In this document: piece by piece, positions 50,082 to 59,600 of the stretch
Position numbering within the stretch: the first letter of the stretch is position 1
How the letters are laid out: each line of letters starts with the position of its first letter
Source of the DNA: CAYSAD01 sp964428955
Lineage (GTDB): Bacteria > Patescibacteriota > Saccharimonadia > Saccharimonadales > Saccharimonadaceae
Length of the DNA: 64,000 nucleotides
Assembly (NCBI GenBank): GCA_964428955.1
Contig: CAYSAD010000002.1
Coordinates: 62,001-126,000, forward strand
Direction: 5' to 3'
Position numbers and translations under genes: made by a program
The notes under the pieces: model-generated
Seen by the model: the letters and a program-made list of their open reading frames with translations, nothing else
Database searches by the model: none
What the model was told of the DNA's origin: nothing

Positions 50082-51266
50082 CTAGCTAGCGTACGCGGTC
50101 AGCGTCACTTTCAGTGTCTTCGTCTTGCCGTCGCGGATAATCGTCAACTCAATCGTATCACCTGGCTGATATTCACCAACCAGAGTCGAGACACTGCCTT
50201 TCGTACCGACATCGACACCGTTGACCTTGGTAACGATGTCTTTGTTACGGATGCCAGCGTTGTCGGCGGGTGAGCCCTTGGCAATTGGTGATGAGCTACC
50301 TTGATTAGACACGTAGGCACCTTGCTTGACTGGTAAATCATACGTTGAGGCGACTTCCGGCGTAATAGTCAGGTAACGAATACCGATGTAAGCACGCTGC
50401 AATTTGCCAGTCGTTAGTACTGATTTAATGACACCTTTTGTCGAACTGATGGGGATGACAAAGCCAACATTACTGGCATCTGAAGCGATGGCGGTATTGA
50501 TGCCGACGACTTGACCGGCCATATTGACCAGTGGACCACCCGAATTGCCAGGATTAATAGCCGCATCTGTTTGGATGAGATCACTCAATTCTTCGCTTGC
50601 GCCATTCTCCGTACCATCCAAACTGGCCGTGACCGACCGGCCCGTACCAGAAACGATGCCACTAGTAACGGTATTCTGATATTGACCCAGGGCGTTACCG
50701 ATGGCAACGACTTGTTGGCCGATACGAACAGTTTTGGAATCACCCAATTCGGCAGCTTTGAGATTCGAGACGTTATCAATCTTCAAAAAGGCGATGTCAT
50801 TCAACGGATCACGACCGACCACTTTGACATCATTATAGGTTTCACCATTAGCGCCAACCACGGTCACAGTATTCGCACCGTCAACGACGTGTTTGTTAGT
50901 CAGGACATAACCATCTTTACTAACGATAATGCCCGTACCGGCGCCAGCTTGTTCGACCGGGCCATAAAACGATGACGATGACACGCTCTTGGTTAGAATC
51001 GAGACCACGCTCGGCGAGACCTTATCAGCCACCGCGGCGATATTTTCTTCGCCTGGCGAGACTTCCTGATTGCCATCACGGCCATTATTCGAAAGCTGCG
51101 TAATCGGATTCTCGTCACGCAAAATGCCTGCGACATAACTGCCAGCGATGCCCGCTCCGAAACATAGTAGTACCAATGCAACCGTACCGATAATAGCGGC
51201 CGGTACCCATTTTCGTGATCGTCGCACTTTAGGCATGTCGGTTGTCTTGGATGTATCATGTTCCAT
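50082..51266 (-). CDS. HtrA/DegP-type serine protease with PDZ domain
   Basis: 394 residues. Cytoplasmic basic N-terminus, one membrane helix (WVPAAIIGTVALVLLCFGAGIAG), trypsin-like domain with the triad His in LTNKHVVDG, Asp in DPLNDIAFLKI and Ser in INPGNSGGPLVN, then one PDZ domain (about 295-390). Envelope quality-control protease. GGAGGAAAC before the ATG. Convergent with prmC, with five bases between their stops. Confidence 0.93.
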   Translation of the reverse strand: MEHDTSKTTDMPKVRRSRKWVPAAIIGTVALVLLCFGAGIAGSYVAGILRDENPITQLSNNGRDGNQEVSPGEENIAAVADKVSPSVVSILTKSVSSSSFYGPVEQAGAGTGIIVSKDGYVLTNKHVVDGANTVTVVGANGETYNDVKVVGRDPLNDIAFLKIDNVSNLKAAELGDSKTVRIGQQVVAIGNALGQYQNTVTSGIVSGTGRSVTASLDGTENGASEELSDLIQTDAAINPGNSGGPLVNMAGQVVGINTAIASDASNVGFVIPISSTKGVIKSVLTTGKLQRAYIGIRYLTITPEVASTYDLPVKQGAYVSNQGSSSPIAKGSPADNAGIRNKDIVTKVNGVDVGTKGSVSTLVGEYQPGDTIELTIIRDGKTKTLKVTLTAYAS

Positions 51267-51294
51267 AAGTTTCCTCCAGTGTAGCGACTAAAAC

Positions 51295-52071
51295 TTAATG
51301 TAAGCTGTTAGTCGGATTATTAAACAATATCAGTAGGATTGCCAAAATACTAAGACTAAACAGCAACGGCAACATGACGTCGTTGGTCCGAATCTTCTCG
51401 TGCTTCACGAAACTAGCATACGCCCGCTCTGCGAGAAAGCCGAAGAGCAACGCAATGATGGCAGTACTCGGTAGCTGTAAACCATCGGTCAACCGATAGG
51501 CTATTGTCCAGTGGTAAGTCAGCCAGCCAAGTTCGGCAAAGAAGAAACCCCACGCCAAACTCAAGAATGACACGTGCGCCTGTTGGTCGTACGCCACCAA
51601 TATATGACGAGCGGCACTATAGCCGATAATCCAGAATAAAATAGCCACGAGTGAGACATACCAATCGTACGAAACCAAGCTAACCGCCGCGACACCGACA
51701 AAGATCGCGATAGCCGCCTGTGCAACCATATAGGCTCGTTTCGAGCGCGGTTTCAAGAGAAGTAGCCAGATAATATAGAGTAGTGTAATAACCGCTTGGC
51801 TAATCCACTCGCCACTGGCGCTGGTCAGCAAAACCACGAAACCAAGACTCACGATCAGATCGACCATATTCGACTGAACATGCGCGAACCAAAAACGTGG
51901 GCGCACCGCTAACACTCGCCACTTACTGAGTAATACCAGGCCGAAGGCTGGCAACGGTGATTCGATGGCAATCACCACGCCAAAAATCGCGAGTGCCAGA
52001 AGGACGTTCAATAAGATATAAGCTGCTTCACTCAAAAAAGATCGGCGTTTAGAACTTTTTAAAAACTCCAT
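51295..52071 (-). CDS. Polytopic membrane protein, unknown
   Basis: 258 residues with about eight hydrophobic helices separated by short loops and a Lys/Arg-rich N-terminus (MEFLKSSKRRSF). No motif recognised. TATACT lies 11 bases before the ATG. Downstream of lepB's divergent promoter and upstream of htrA. Confidence 0.7.
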   Translation of the reverse strand: MEFLKSSKRRSFLSEAAYILLNVLLALAIFGVVIAIESPLPAFGLVLLSKWRVLAVRPRFWFAHVQSNMVDLIVSLGFVVLLTSASGEWISQAVITLLYIIWLLLLKPRSKRAYMVAQAAIAIFVGVAAVSLVSYDWYVSLVAILFWIIGYSAARHILVAYDQQAHVSFLSLAWGFFFAELGWLTYHWTIAYRLTDGLQLPSTAIIALLFGFLAERAYASFVKHEKIRTNDVMLPLLFSLSILAILLILFNNPTNSLH

Positions 52072-52132
52072 GTTATTTTTTAGTATACCATTTCAAGGCG
52101 TGCGACGCGAGGAACTACCGGCAACTAAAATT

Positions 52133-52161
52133 TTTACTCATATAACCAAAGCGTGTATAGT
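52133..52161 (+). promoter_or_regulatory. lepB promoter
   Basis: TTTACT (52133-52138), 17-bp spacer, TATAGT (52156-52161), then eight bases to GTG 52170. Confidence 0.55.
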
Positions 52162-52169
52162 GAGAAGCA

Positions 52170-52769
52170 GTGCAGGCATCCTATCTCCAGCGACACCCCC
52201 TCATAAAAGACGTTAGCAGCGTTATTATTTTTGTACTACTGGTGGTAGCTGGTACGTTATTGATAAATAGTTTTATTTTTCGCAGCTTCAACGTCGAAGG
52301 ACCAAGTATGGAAAACACACTCCATACCGGTGATCGACTAATCGTTAATCGTGTTCCGGTGACAATGGCGCACCTCGAAAATAAAAGTTACATACCTGAG
52401 CGCGGCCAGGTCATCGTTTTCAAGAATCCAAGTTTTGAAACCGGCCTGGGCGATGAGTATATCGTCAAACGCGTCATCGCGTTCGCTGGTGAGCGCGTCA
52501 CCTTAAAGGACGGCCACTATGTCGTCTACAACGACACCCATCCAGCTGGCTTCAACCCTGACGACGACAACCATGGCGAGCCAGGTACACCAACCAGCGG
52601 TAGTGTCGATACGGTCGTTCCACAAGGCACCTTGTTCGTCTCCGGTGACCATCGCCAAGGTAATTATTCATACGACTCGCGTAATGGCCTCGGCACGATT
52701 CCTTACTACGATGTCGTCGGCCCGGTCAGTCTGCGGATTTTCCCGTTCAACAAGATTCGCGGCTTCTAG
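52170..52769 (+). CDS. lepB: Signal peptidase I
   Basis: 199 residues. One membrane helix (about 14-36), catalytic Ser in VEGPSMENTLHTGDRLIVNRV and Lys in YIVKRVIAFAGERV, and the box E-like VSGDHRQGNYSYDSR. It cleaves Sec signal peptides. GTG start eight bases after TATAGT, without Shine-Dalgarno. Confidence 0.94.
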   Translation: MQASYLQRHPLIKDVSSVIIFVLLVVAGTLLINSFIFRSFNVEGPSMENTLHTGDRLIVNRVPVTMAHLENKSYIPERGQVIVFKNPSFETGLGDEYIVKRVIAFAGERVTLKDGHYVVYNDTHPAGFNPDDDNHGEPGTPTSGSVDTVVPQGTLFVSGDHRQGNYSYDSRNGLGTIPYYDVVGPVSLRIFPFNKIRGF

Positions 52770-52772
52770 AGC

Positions 52773-53651
52773 TTACTTATCGAGCAGTTGTCTGATGCGT
52801 TCCAATTCTTTGGCATCTTTAAATGAAATGACGATCTGGCCTTTGCCGGTCTGTGAAGCACTAATACGCACCGGCGCATGAAAACGTTGTGCTAAGCGGT
52901 CTGTTATATCATTGTAAGTCTTAGATTGCGCGACTGACAGCGAGACGTGCGGCTGCTTCAATGACGCCATATATTGTTCAATCCGACGGGCACTCCACTC
53001 TTCGGCGATAATTTTCGGCAGTATAGCTTTGATAGCGCTTGATTCCGCACCGATAAGTGGACGCGCTTGACCTTCACTTAGTTTTCCTTCGAGCATGGCT
53101 TGTTTGACATCTGTCGGAAGCCGTAATAAACGCAAGGTGTTACTAATAGCGCTGACTGATTTTCCACCGACGCGTTGACCGATTTGATCGAGCGTCAGAT
53201 TGAATTGGTCACGTAATTTCTGGTAAGCTGTGGCGGTTTCTATTGGGTTAAGGTCGCGCCGCTGAATGTTCTCGATAAGTGACACTTCCAATTTATGTTG
53301 ACCACTCAGCGTGCGGACTATTGCCGGCAGCTCGCTGAGATTTGCTAATTTGGCTGCCCGAAAACGTCGCTCACCAGCCACAATCATAAATTTGCTCCCC
53401 TTAGGTGTGACGACAATTGGCTGCAAAATGCCGTGCTCGGTAATTGATGCGGCTAACTCGGCCAATGCCGGTTCGTCAAAATGACGACGCGGCTGATCAG
53501 GGTCAGCCTGAATGTCACTAAGTTTGATAGAACGCAAGTCACTGATTTTTTCATCTTGCTTGGCTGTCGGATCAAATGATTCATCGAAAAGATCGCTCGG
53601 TATCAGAGAATCAAAGCTACGGCCCAACCCTTTTTTCAGTTTAGCCGACAC
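52773..53651 (-). CDS. parB: Chromosome partitioning protein ParB
   Basis: 292 residues. ParB CTPase domain (IQADPDQPRRHFDEPALAELAASITEHGILQPIVV and the GERRFRAAKLA motif), then a helix-turn-helix (LTLDQIGQRVGGKSVSAISNTLRLL). GTG start overlaps the parA end by 11 bases, with GAGGT upstream. It loads onto parS near the origin; I could not find a clear parS in the window. Confidence 0.94.
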   Translation of the reverse strand: MSAKLKKGLGRSFDSLIPSDLFDESFDPTAKQDEKISDLRSIKLSDIQADPDQPRRHFDEPALAELAASITEHGILQPIVVTPKGSKFMIVAGERRFRAAKLANLSELPAIVRTLSGQHKLEVSLIENIQRRDLNPIETATAYQKLRDQFNLTLDQIGQRVGGKSVSAISNTLRLLRLPTDVKQAMLEGKLSEGQARPLIGAESSAIKAILPKIIAEEWSARRIEQYMASLKQPHVSLSVAQSKTYNDITDRLAQRFHAPVRISASQTGKGQIVISFKDAKELERIRQLLDK

Positions 53652-54402
53652 GGTCCACTACCTCTTTGGCAACGGCTTTATAAGCCCGCGAACCTTTTGA
53701 AAAACGATCGTACACACCTACCGGCACACCGTGACTTGGCGCTTCGGCCAGGCGGATGTTACGCGGAATCGTGGTGTTAAACACCTTATCGGGAAAATGT
53801 TTCTTGATCTCTTCGAGTACTTGGTTGGAAAGTGTCGTGCGGCTATCCATCATCGTCGGTAATACGCCAAGCAGTTCTAAATTTGGATTCATATTTTTGC
53901 GAACCAATTTCATAGTCTCAAGCAGCTGACCGAGACCTTCCAGCGCGTAAAATTCTGCTTGAACCGGCAGCAAAATGTGCTGTGCTGCAATCAGACCGTT
54001 GACCGTCAATAAACTCAGACTTGGCGGACTATCGATAATGACATAATCGTAATCTTCCAGGCTGGCAATCGCGTCGCGCAGGCGCGTAAAACGGCGTTCG
54101 GCTTGGGCCAGTTCAACCTCAGTATTGGCTAGGTGTGGTGTGGCCGGTGCGATTGATAATTTCTTGTGCTTGGTCGGAATAATCACATCAATCAGCGGTG
54201 CACGGCCTAGCATGACTTCGGTCATGGTCGCCTCAAGATTTTGCTTGTCAAAGCCTAGGCCGCTGGTCGCGTTTCCCTGCGGATCAAAGTCAATCAACAA
54301 CGTGGTTTTACCGGCTTTCGCTAAGAAATAGGCAATATTAACGGCACTGGTCGTTTTACCCACACCACCCTTTTGATTTGTTACCGAAATCACTGTCGCC
54401 AC
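53641..54402 (-). CDS. parA: Chromosome partitioning ATPase ParA/Soj
   Basis: 253 residues. Deviant Walker A KGGVGKTTSAVNIAYFLA near 10-27, Walker A' LLIDFDPQGNATSG, Walker B DYVIIDSPPSLSLLTVNG. It segregates the origin region with ParB. GTG start with AGAGGG about 11 bases upstream. Confidence 0.95.
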   Translation of the reverse strand: MATVISVTNQKGGVGKTTSAVNIAYFLAKAGKTTLLIDFDPQGNATSGLGFDKQNLEATMTEVMLGRAPLIDVIIPTKHKKLSIAPATPHLANTEVELAQAERRFTRLRDAIASLEDYDYVIIDSPPSLSLLTVNGLIAAQHILLPVQAEFYALEGLGQLLETMKLVRKNMNPNLELLGVLPTMMDSRTTLSNQVLEEIKKHFPDKVFNTTIPRNIRLAEAPSHGVPVGVYDRFSKGSRAYKAVAKEVVDRVG

Positions 54403-54450
54403 GTGTTGATATTCCCTCTTATTCTTTTCCTATTGTAGCACGGAGTCCTT

Positions 54451-54477
54451 AAAAAAACCTCGCCATTTCGGCGAGGT
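54451..54477 (-). terminator. rplU terminator
   Basis: ACCTCGCC stem (8 bp, five-base loop; 54457-54477) followed by seven T on the minus strand (54451-54457). Confidence 0.85.
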
Positions 54478-54485
54478 CTTGCGAG

Positions 54486-54794
54486 CTACTTGATTGAGCT
54501 TATCTGGATTTTCGAGTACTTTTGGCGGTGTCCCATTTCTTTGTGAACACGTTTTTTACTCTTGTAGCGAATAACTCGTAGTTTGTTGCCTTTGACTTCC
54601 GCGTCAATGACGTTCGCTTTTACGGCCACACCTTTTACTAGCGGCGTTCCGACAGTGGTTTTATCACCATCGATAACCAGCATAGCGTCAAGAGTGAGCT
54701 CTTTTGTTCCATCCGGGAGGCGGTCCACCAGGAGGGTCTCTTTTTCGGCGACAATAAATTGTTTTCCGCCGATCTTAACGACTGCTTTTGTCAT
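54486..54794 (-). CDS. rplU: 50S ribosomal protein bL21
   Basis: 102 residues: AVVKIGGKQFIVAEKETLLVDRL at the start and NKLRVIRYKSKKRVHKEMGHRQKYSKIQISSI at the end, both diagnostic. Its usual partner rpmA (bL27) is not adjacent here. AAAGGA precedes the ATG. Confidence 0.95.
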   Translation of the reverse strand: MTKAVVKIGGKQFIVAEKETLLVDRLPDGTKELTLDAMLVIDGDKTTVGTPLVKGVAVKANVIDAEVKGNKLRVIRYKSKKRVHKEMGHRQKYSKIQISSIK

Positions 54795-54853
54795 ATGATT
54801 CCTTTATAGTTATTAATCAATCTGTATGATTGTAACAGATAGAGGGTCTGTTT

Positions 54854-55669
54854 TCAAGCGCTGCCGCAGACGACATTATTGGCATTCAACCAACCGCTTG
54901 GACTACCACACTCCATATATCGACCCGTTACCGTGCCTACAACAATTTTACTACCTTCAGTTACATATGCATTGATCGCATCAGTAATTTCGAATTCGCC
55001 TCTTTTTGGATTAGCCGGAAGAGTGCGTGCAAATTCAAAAATAGCTTTATCAAAAATATAAAAACTTGCGTTTTGAAGATCTGTTGGTGCTTCGCCAGGC
55101 TTCGGCTTCTCAACAATCCGAACAAAATTTCCATCTTGGTCCTTCTCGATACTACTATCAATGTTATCAATTGGCATTTTAACTCCGTAGAGCCCAGCCG
55201 AGAGATTCTTACTCGCCACAAGATCAATCAAATCTGCCGTATTTGAACCGTTATCATCGCGCAAGAAAAATTGATCACCCATAATCACAATCGCCGACTC
55301 ATCTTCTGCAACGAACTCGCTCGCTATACCTACCGGCACACTCGTACCATAGCCGCCAGTACTTGGTTGCACGATAAAGTGAACCGACACGCCAGAAAGT
55401 GGCGCTACCAACGGGAGCTTATCCTCTTTTCCAGCACGCTTAAGGTAATCATTGAGTGGGATGTTGCTGCGGTAATAATTCTGAAGCTGCGTACTCTGCT
55501 CACCAACAATAAAGTAAATATCGATTATGCCAGCTTTTACTACATCTTGTACAATAAAATCAATCACGGGCCGCGTACCGATTGGTAGCATGCATTTTTC
55601 AATTGCTTTTGTAATCGGAAGCATTCGCGTGCCCCACCCGGCGACCGGAATAATTGCTTTTGTAATCAT
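54854..55669 (-). CDS. galU: UTP-glucose-1-phosphate uridylyltransferase
   Basis: 271 residues. IIPVAGWGTRMLPITKAIEKCMLPIGTRPVIDFIVQD is the nucleotidyltransferase start of GalU; VQPSTGGYGTSVPVGIA and VEKPKPGEAPTDLQNASFYIF follow. The catalytic region has IEKCMLP instead of the usual IPKEMLP. It makes UDP-glucose for surface glycans. ATG 55669 follows TAAACT by exactly six bases. Confidence 0.88.
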   Translation of the reverse strand: MITKAIIPVAGWGTRMLPITKAIEKCMLPIGTRPVIDFIVQDVVKAGIIDIYFIVGEQSTQLQNYYRSNIPLNDYLKRAGKEDKLPLVAPLSGVSVHFIVQPSTGGYGTSVPVGIASEFVAEDESAIVIMGDQFFLRDDNGSNTADLIDLVASKNLSAGLYGVKMPIDNIDSSIEKDQDGNFVRIVEKPKPGEAPTDLQNASFYIFDKAIFEFARTLPANPKRGEFEITDAINAYVTEGSKIVVGTVTGRYMECGSPSGWLNANNVVCGSA

Positions 55670-55675
55670 ATATTC

Positions 55676-55681
55676 AGTTTA
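55676..55681 (-). promoter_or_regulatory. -10 box of leaderless galU
   Basis: TAAACT, then gaatat, then ATG 55669. It includes the last coding bases of the upstream gene region. Confidence 0.45.
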
Positions 55682-56566
55682 CTAGATTTGGCCGCCACTA
55701 TACAAACTGACAATAACGACCGCAAAGACTGCCAATGAGGCGGCTTTATAGGCGCCGTGATGACGGTACCAGGTCTGTTGCAAACGCTTTGGTAGTCGTT
55801 TGCGGTACATTTGCGCCGCCAACGCGATCATTGCCACAAACATCAACAAGAAAACGCTAGTCAGCGTGGCTGGTGTGATGGTTTGTAGCCAGACACCGAC
55901 TTTAGCGGCCGGGCTCATGGCGGCGGTTGAAGATTCAATGAATTTCGTTTGCGCTCCGGCAACGGTTGCGATTGCGGCTGGCCGGCCATATAACGCCACA
56001 ACCAGGCTGGTTGGTTTACCATCGAGCGTACCGTCAACGACCGCGAAACCAACGTCGGTATAGGTTGGTTTCAGTACATTCGCCCGATGCGATGGTGACT
56101 GCAGCCAAGCGTCGACCAATGTCGAATCATTATGAAAGCCGCGTGCTAAATTCTCGCCGGCTTCCGAGTAGTTATAATTCACATCACCGAGCCATTTCCA
56201 CGGTTGCGTACCATCTGGTGCGTTGTGCGCCCAATATTGCTTAGCAAACATGTCTTTGGCTTTCAAAAAGGCGGCTTTCGAAAGACTTGCGTTCAGCGTC
56301 AGCGGCGTGTCGCCGTCGTGCTTGCGAGCTTGGTTGGTTGTTTGCAATAAGCCTTCCGGTGTGACGTTGGTGTTATCACCCAATATGCTTCCTGGCCGGA
56401 AACCACTACTGACAAGCTGCAACACGAACACTACCACTAACACCGCTGCCAAACCGCGCCGCCGAATAAGATGCGGCCGATATTGGTTTTTTTTATGCGG
56501 AATAACCACCAGTTTGGCGTGGCGGGTGATTTTTTTTCTGAGACGTGTTTGTTTTTTGGTTTTCAC
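55682..56566 (-). CDS. CAP (SCP/YkwD-like) domain membrane protein
   Basis: 294 residues: very basic N-terminus, one helix (about 37-55), extracellular CAP domain (about 70-195) with LLQTTNQARKHDG, YWAHNAPDGTQPWKWLGDVNY, SEAGENLARGF and WLQSPSHRANVLKPTYTDVGFAV, then two C-terminal helices. Bacterial CAP proteins are secreted and of unclear function; the His and Glu cavity residues are kept. GTG start eight bases after TATACT. Confidence 0.9.
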   Translation of the reverse strand: MKTKKQTRLRKKITRHAKLVVIPHKKNQYRPHLIRRRGLAAVLVVVFVLQLVSSGFRPGSILGDNTNVTPEGLLQTTNQARKHDGDTPLTLNASLSKAAFLKAKDMFAKQYWAHNAPDGTQPWKWLGDVNYNYSEAGENLARGFHNDSTLVDAWLQSPSHRANVLKPTYTDVGFAVVDGTLDGKPTSLVVALYGRPAAIATVAGAQTKFIESSTAAMSPAAKVGVWLQTITPATLTSVFLLMFVAMIALAAQMYRKRLPKRLQQTWYRHHGAYKAASLAVFAVVIVSLYSGGQI

Positions 56567-56589
56567 GTGCTATTAGTATAGGAAATAAT

Positions 56590-56626
56590 CGCAAAAAAAG
56601 CGAGTACCGCTTTTTTTGCGGTACTC
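56590..56626 (-). terminator. Terminator with poly-A loop
   Basis: On the minus strand GAGTACCGC, loop of seven A, GCGGTACTC, then gc and seven T. A second, mutually exclusive hairpin (CGCAAAAAAAGCG with its complement, 56590-56602 and 56608-56620) uses the same bases. Confidence 0.8.
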
Positions 56627-56650
56627 TGTTTCTGTTCATGCCGAGTAAGC

Positions 56651-59600
56651 TTAGGCTTCGGCGTTCTCACCGCGGCGTCGTAGGAAGCCGGCGATCAGCC
56701 ACCACAGTACGGCCAGTGCTGCTAGGATGAGTAACCACCAGTACCAAGCCAGGCCAAGAATCTTCCAGCCTGATTCAGACGCTTGCACGACTGGGCCGTT
56801 ATTGGCATCTTTGTCAGTTTGCGTACCAAGGATGGCGGTGTCATCTTTACTAGTCTGCGCACCAAGTACACCAGTTGGCGATGTCGTACTTGCCGGTGTA
56901 GCAGCTGCAGAGCGAAGTGATGTTCGCGCACCATTCCCTGGGATAGTCGATCCGTTTGGTGCAATAAACGGTCCAACCGTTACTGTTCGCATTGCGGCTA
57001 CATCGATTGGGTCGGTTGAATTACCATGTGCGTCAACAGCTGAAACACTAAAGTTGTAATTACCTTCCACTAGTGGACCATGGTAAATGTAGCGCCAGTC
57101 ACCCGTCGTTGAGTCAATCGTTGGATTAGCGATCGCTACCCCGTTCAGGTATAGCGTAAATGTAGCTACATCACTAGGGTCAGCAATCGTGCCACCAATC
57201 GTAAATGACGAGTCGTTAGCCGTTGGCGTAGCTGGATTCAAGTATGAAATGGTTGGCGTAGCTGGCGCGGTGTTATCGACAGTAAAGCTAATGACTACTA
57301 CCGACGTACCGAAAACACCTTCGTGGCCGGCTGAGTCTGCAACACCAAGGCGAACTTGGTACGCGCCATCCGTCAATTTCGTAGTATCAAGGAGTCGAGC
57401 AATAGTAGCATTCGTGCCGCTTACCGATGTCGAACCGCTAGTAGTCCACCCTCCGGCAACAGCAATACGGTCTGCATTATGCGAACCACCATCGCTTAAA
57501 TCTACACTAGCAGGATAGAGTGACAAGTTGTAGTGGTCTAGGCTGGTATTATCAGTCAGCGATCCAGTAATATTAACCGTGCCACTTAGAATTGACGCTT
57601 GGCTGTCTAGGATGGCAGTTGGCTGTGATACATCGTAGTTTACTGTATAAGCTGGCGTATACTGCGAACAGTTCCCCGCGGCATCACAAGCGGCGATTTC
57701 AATATAGTACGAACCTTCACCAGCATTTGTATACGCTGTTCGTGTCGGAGTGGTCAATGTACTATCAGTGAATGCAGTTGCCTCAGTGTTGTGTGGTGTA
57801 TTTGGAATGTTTGTCCAAGTCTTGTAAATGTAGTGATCGACAGGTTCAGTGCCACCATTGCTCCAACTTACTTGCATCTTGTTTGTCTCTGTATAGTCAT
57901 TATCACCGATAGTCGCGTTCGATGGAACAGCTTTGACTGTAACGTTTGTAGGGATAGCTGGCGCCGTATTATCGATAGTGAAATCTTTAGTGAGGTAGGT
58001 TGCGTTTCCATTTGCATCACTTGCGGCAACCTTAACGTAGTAGTCTCCTTCGGCCAAACCAGAGGCGTCACAACTTGCCGTGTCGCCGCTGACGGCTGCA
58101 CCGCACCAAGCGGATGAGTGGCTGCCATCGGCATTGTATATGTGAACAACGGTGTTATCGATAGCCCGATTGTCTCCAGTGGCGTGGATCTGTATACTAC
58201 CGATGTTGTCAAAGAGCTGGTTGTAGCTTCCGCTATTGAACCTGGCTGGATTCACGAAAGTGATAGCTGGGTCGTTACGGTGAATCGTGAAGTTGTAAGT
58301 CGTTGAGTTGCCAGCTATGTCGCTGACAATCATCTTGTAGTCACCGTTTTTGAGCCAGAATAGGCCAAAATATGTACCGGGTGCGTGGTAGGTCTGATGG
58401 AACGTGCTGCCAACGCGGTAAATGTCCGTTTGCGAGTAGTTGTCATCTATTACGTGAACGTCGATGTTCGTGCTACCGTTGAATGTCTTATTGCTTGGGT
58501 CGGTGCCGTCGATAGTAGCAACCGGGGCAGTTTTATCTACGGTCAGGTTGACACTATTGGCAAAACGAGAATTGCCGGCTTTGTCATAAGCAACGGCTTT
58601 GATAACGTAATCACCATCAGGGATGTTGTTAGCATCATATGTAAACGTACCTGTAGTTGAATCGAAGTTGGCTAGTTGGCTATCGACTTCATAGCCACCG
58701 GCGTTCCATGGGTTATGAGCAACGTAAACGTTGACATGGTCAATATCGCTTAGGCTGTCGCTAGCAGTACCTTCAATAGTGAAGTCTCCCGTGTTGCTGT
58801 AAGAGCCATCGCTTGGCGCACTGATATGAACACTCGGCTTCGTGGTATCGATAGTAAAATGCTTCGTAACATACACTGGGTTACTAGCGTTGTCGTTCGC
58901 AGCAGCGATGACATAGTAATCACCCTGGCTTAAACCGGACACATCACAGGTTGTTGTGTCGCCAGGCGTAAGAGGACAGTATTTTTCAGGTGTGCCGTCG
59001 GCCTTATATACATGTAGTGATGTATTCTTGATGCCGCTAGCGTCACTGGCTGTAATAGCAAGGTTCGGACCGACAGCAAAATACTTGTTGTAGGTTGGGT
59101 CGTTAAATCTAGTTGGGTTTGTAAAACTGATGGTTGGCGAAATAGTATCGACAACTGGAAGCAGACTTGCAAAGACTTGCCCTGGCGTTGCCTCGTTGAC
59201 AGTGTAAGGTTTAACGATGATTGATGTCGTACCGCTGTCGTCGCTGATGGTAACGACGGCTTGATACGGTTCATCAGCAGAAGTCCAGACCCGACTACCA
59301 TAATCCCAATAGTTACTATCAGTTGCGGCTACTGGCACAGAGAATGGTGTGCTGATTTCTTTATCTGGTTGGTTATCAATGAGGTTGAACAGATCTTGTT
59401 CACCAATATTTTTTACGATCGATGTGCCGTCGGCTTTTTGCAAGTCAACTGTTACCGCACTGACATTTTTAAAATCATGGGCGTGGAAACCGACGTTGAA
59501 TCCAGTGTTATCGAGTGCGAAATAGCCGTTCGTAAGTGTCGGCGTAGGCGTCGTATCAACCAGCACACCCACGGTTGACCCGACATTATTGAGTGTAATG

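Noticed and set aside
56555..56570. TTTTCACGTG resembling half of a ParB parS site
   Set aside because: Only the central half matches TGTTTCACGTGAAACA, and it coincides with the GTG start region of the CAP gene; not convincing.
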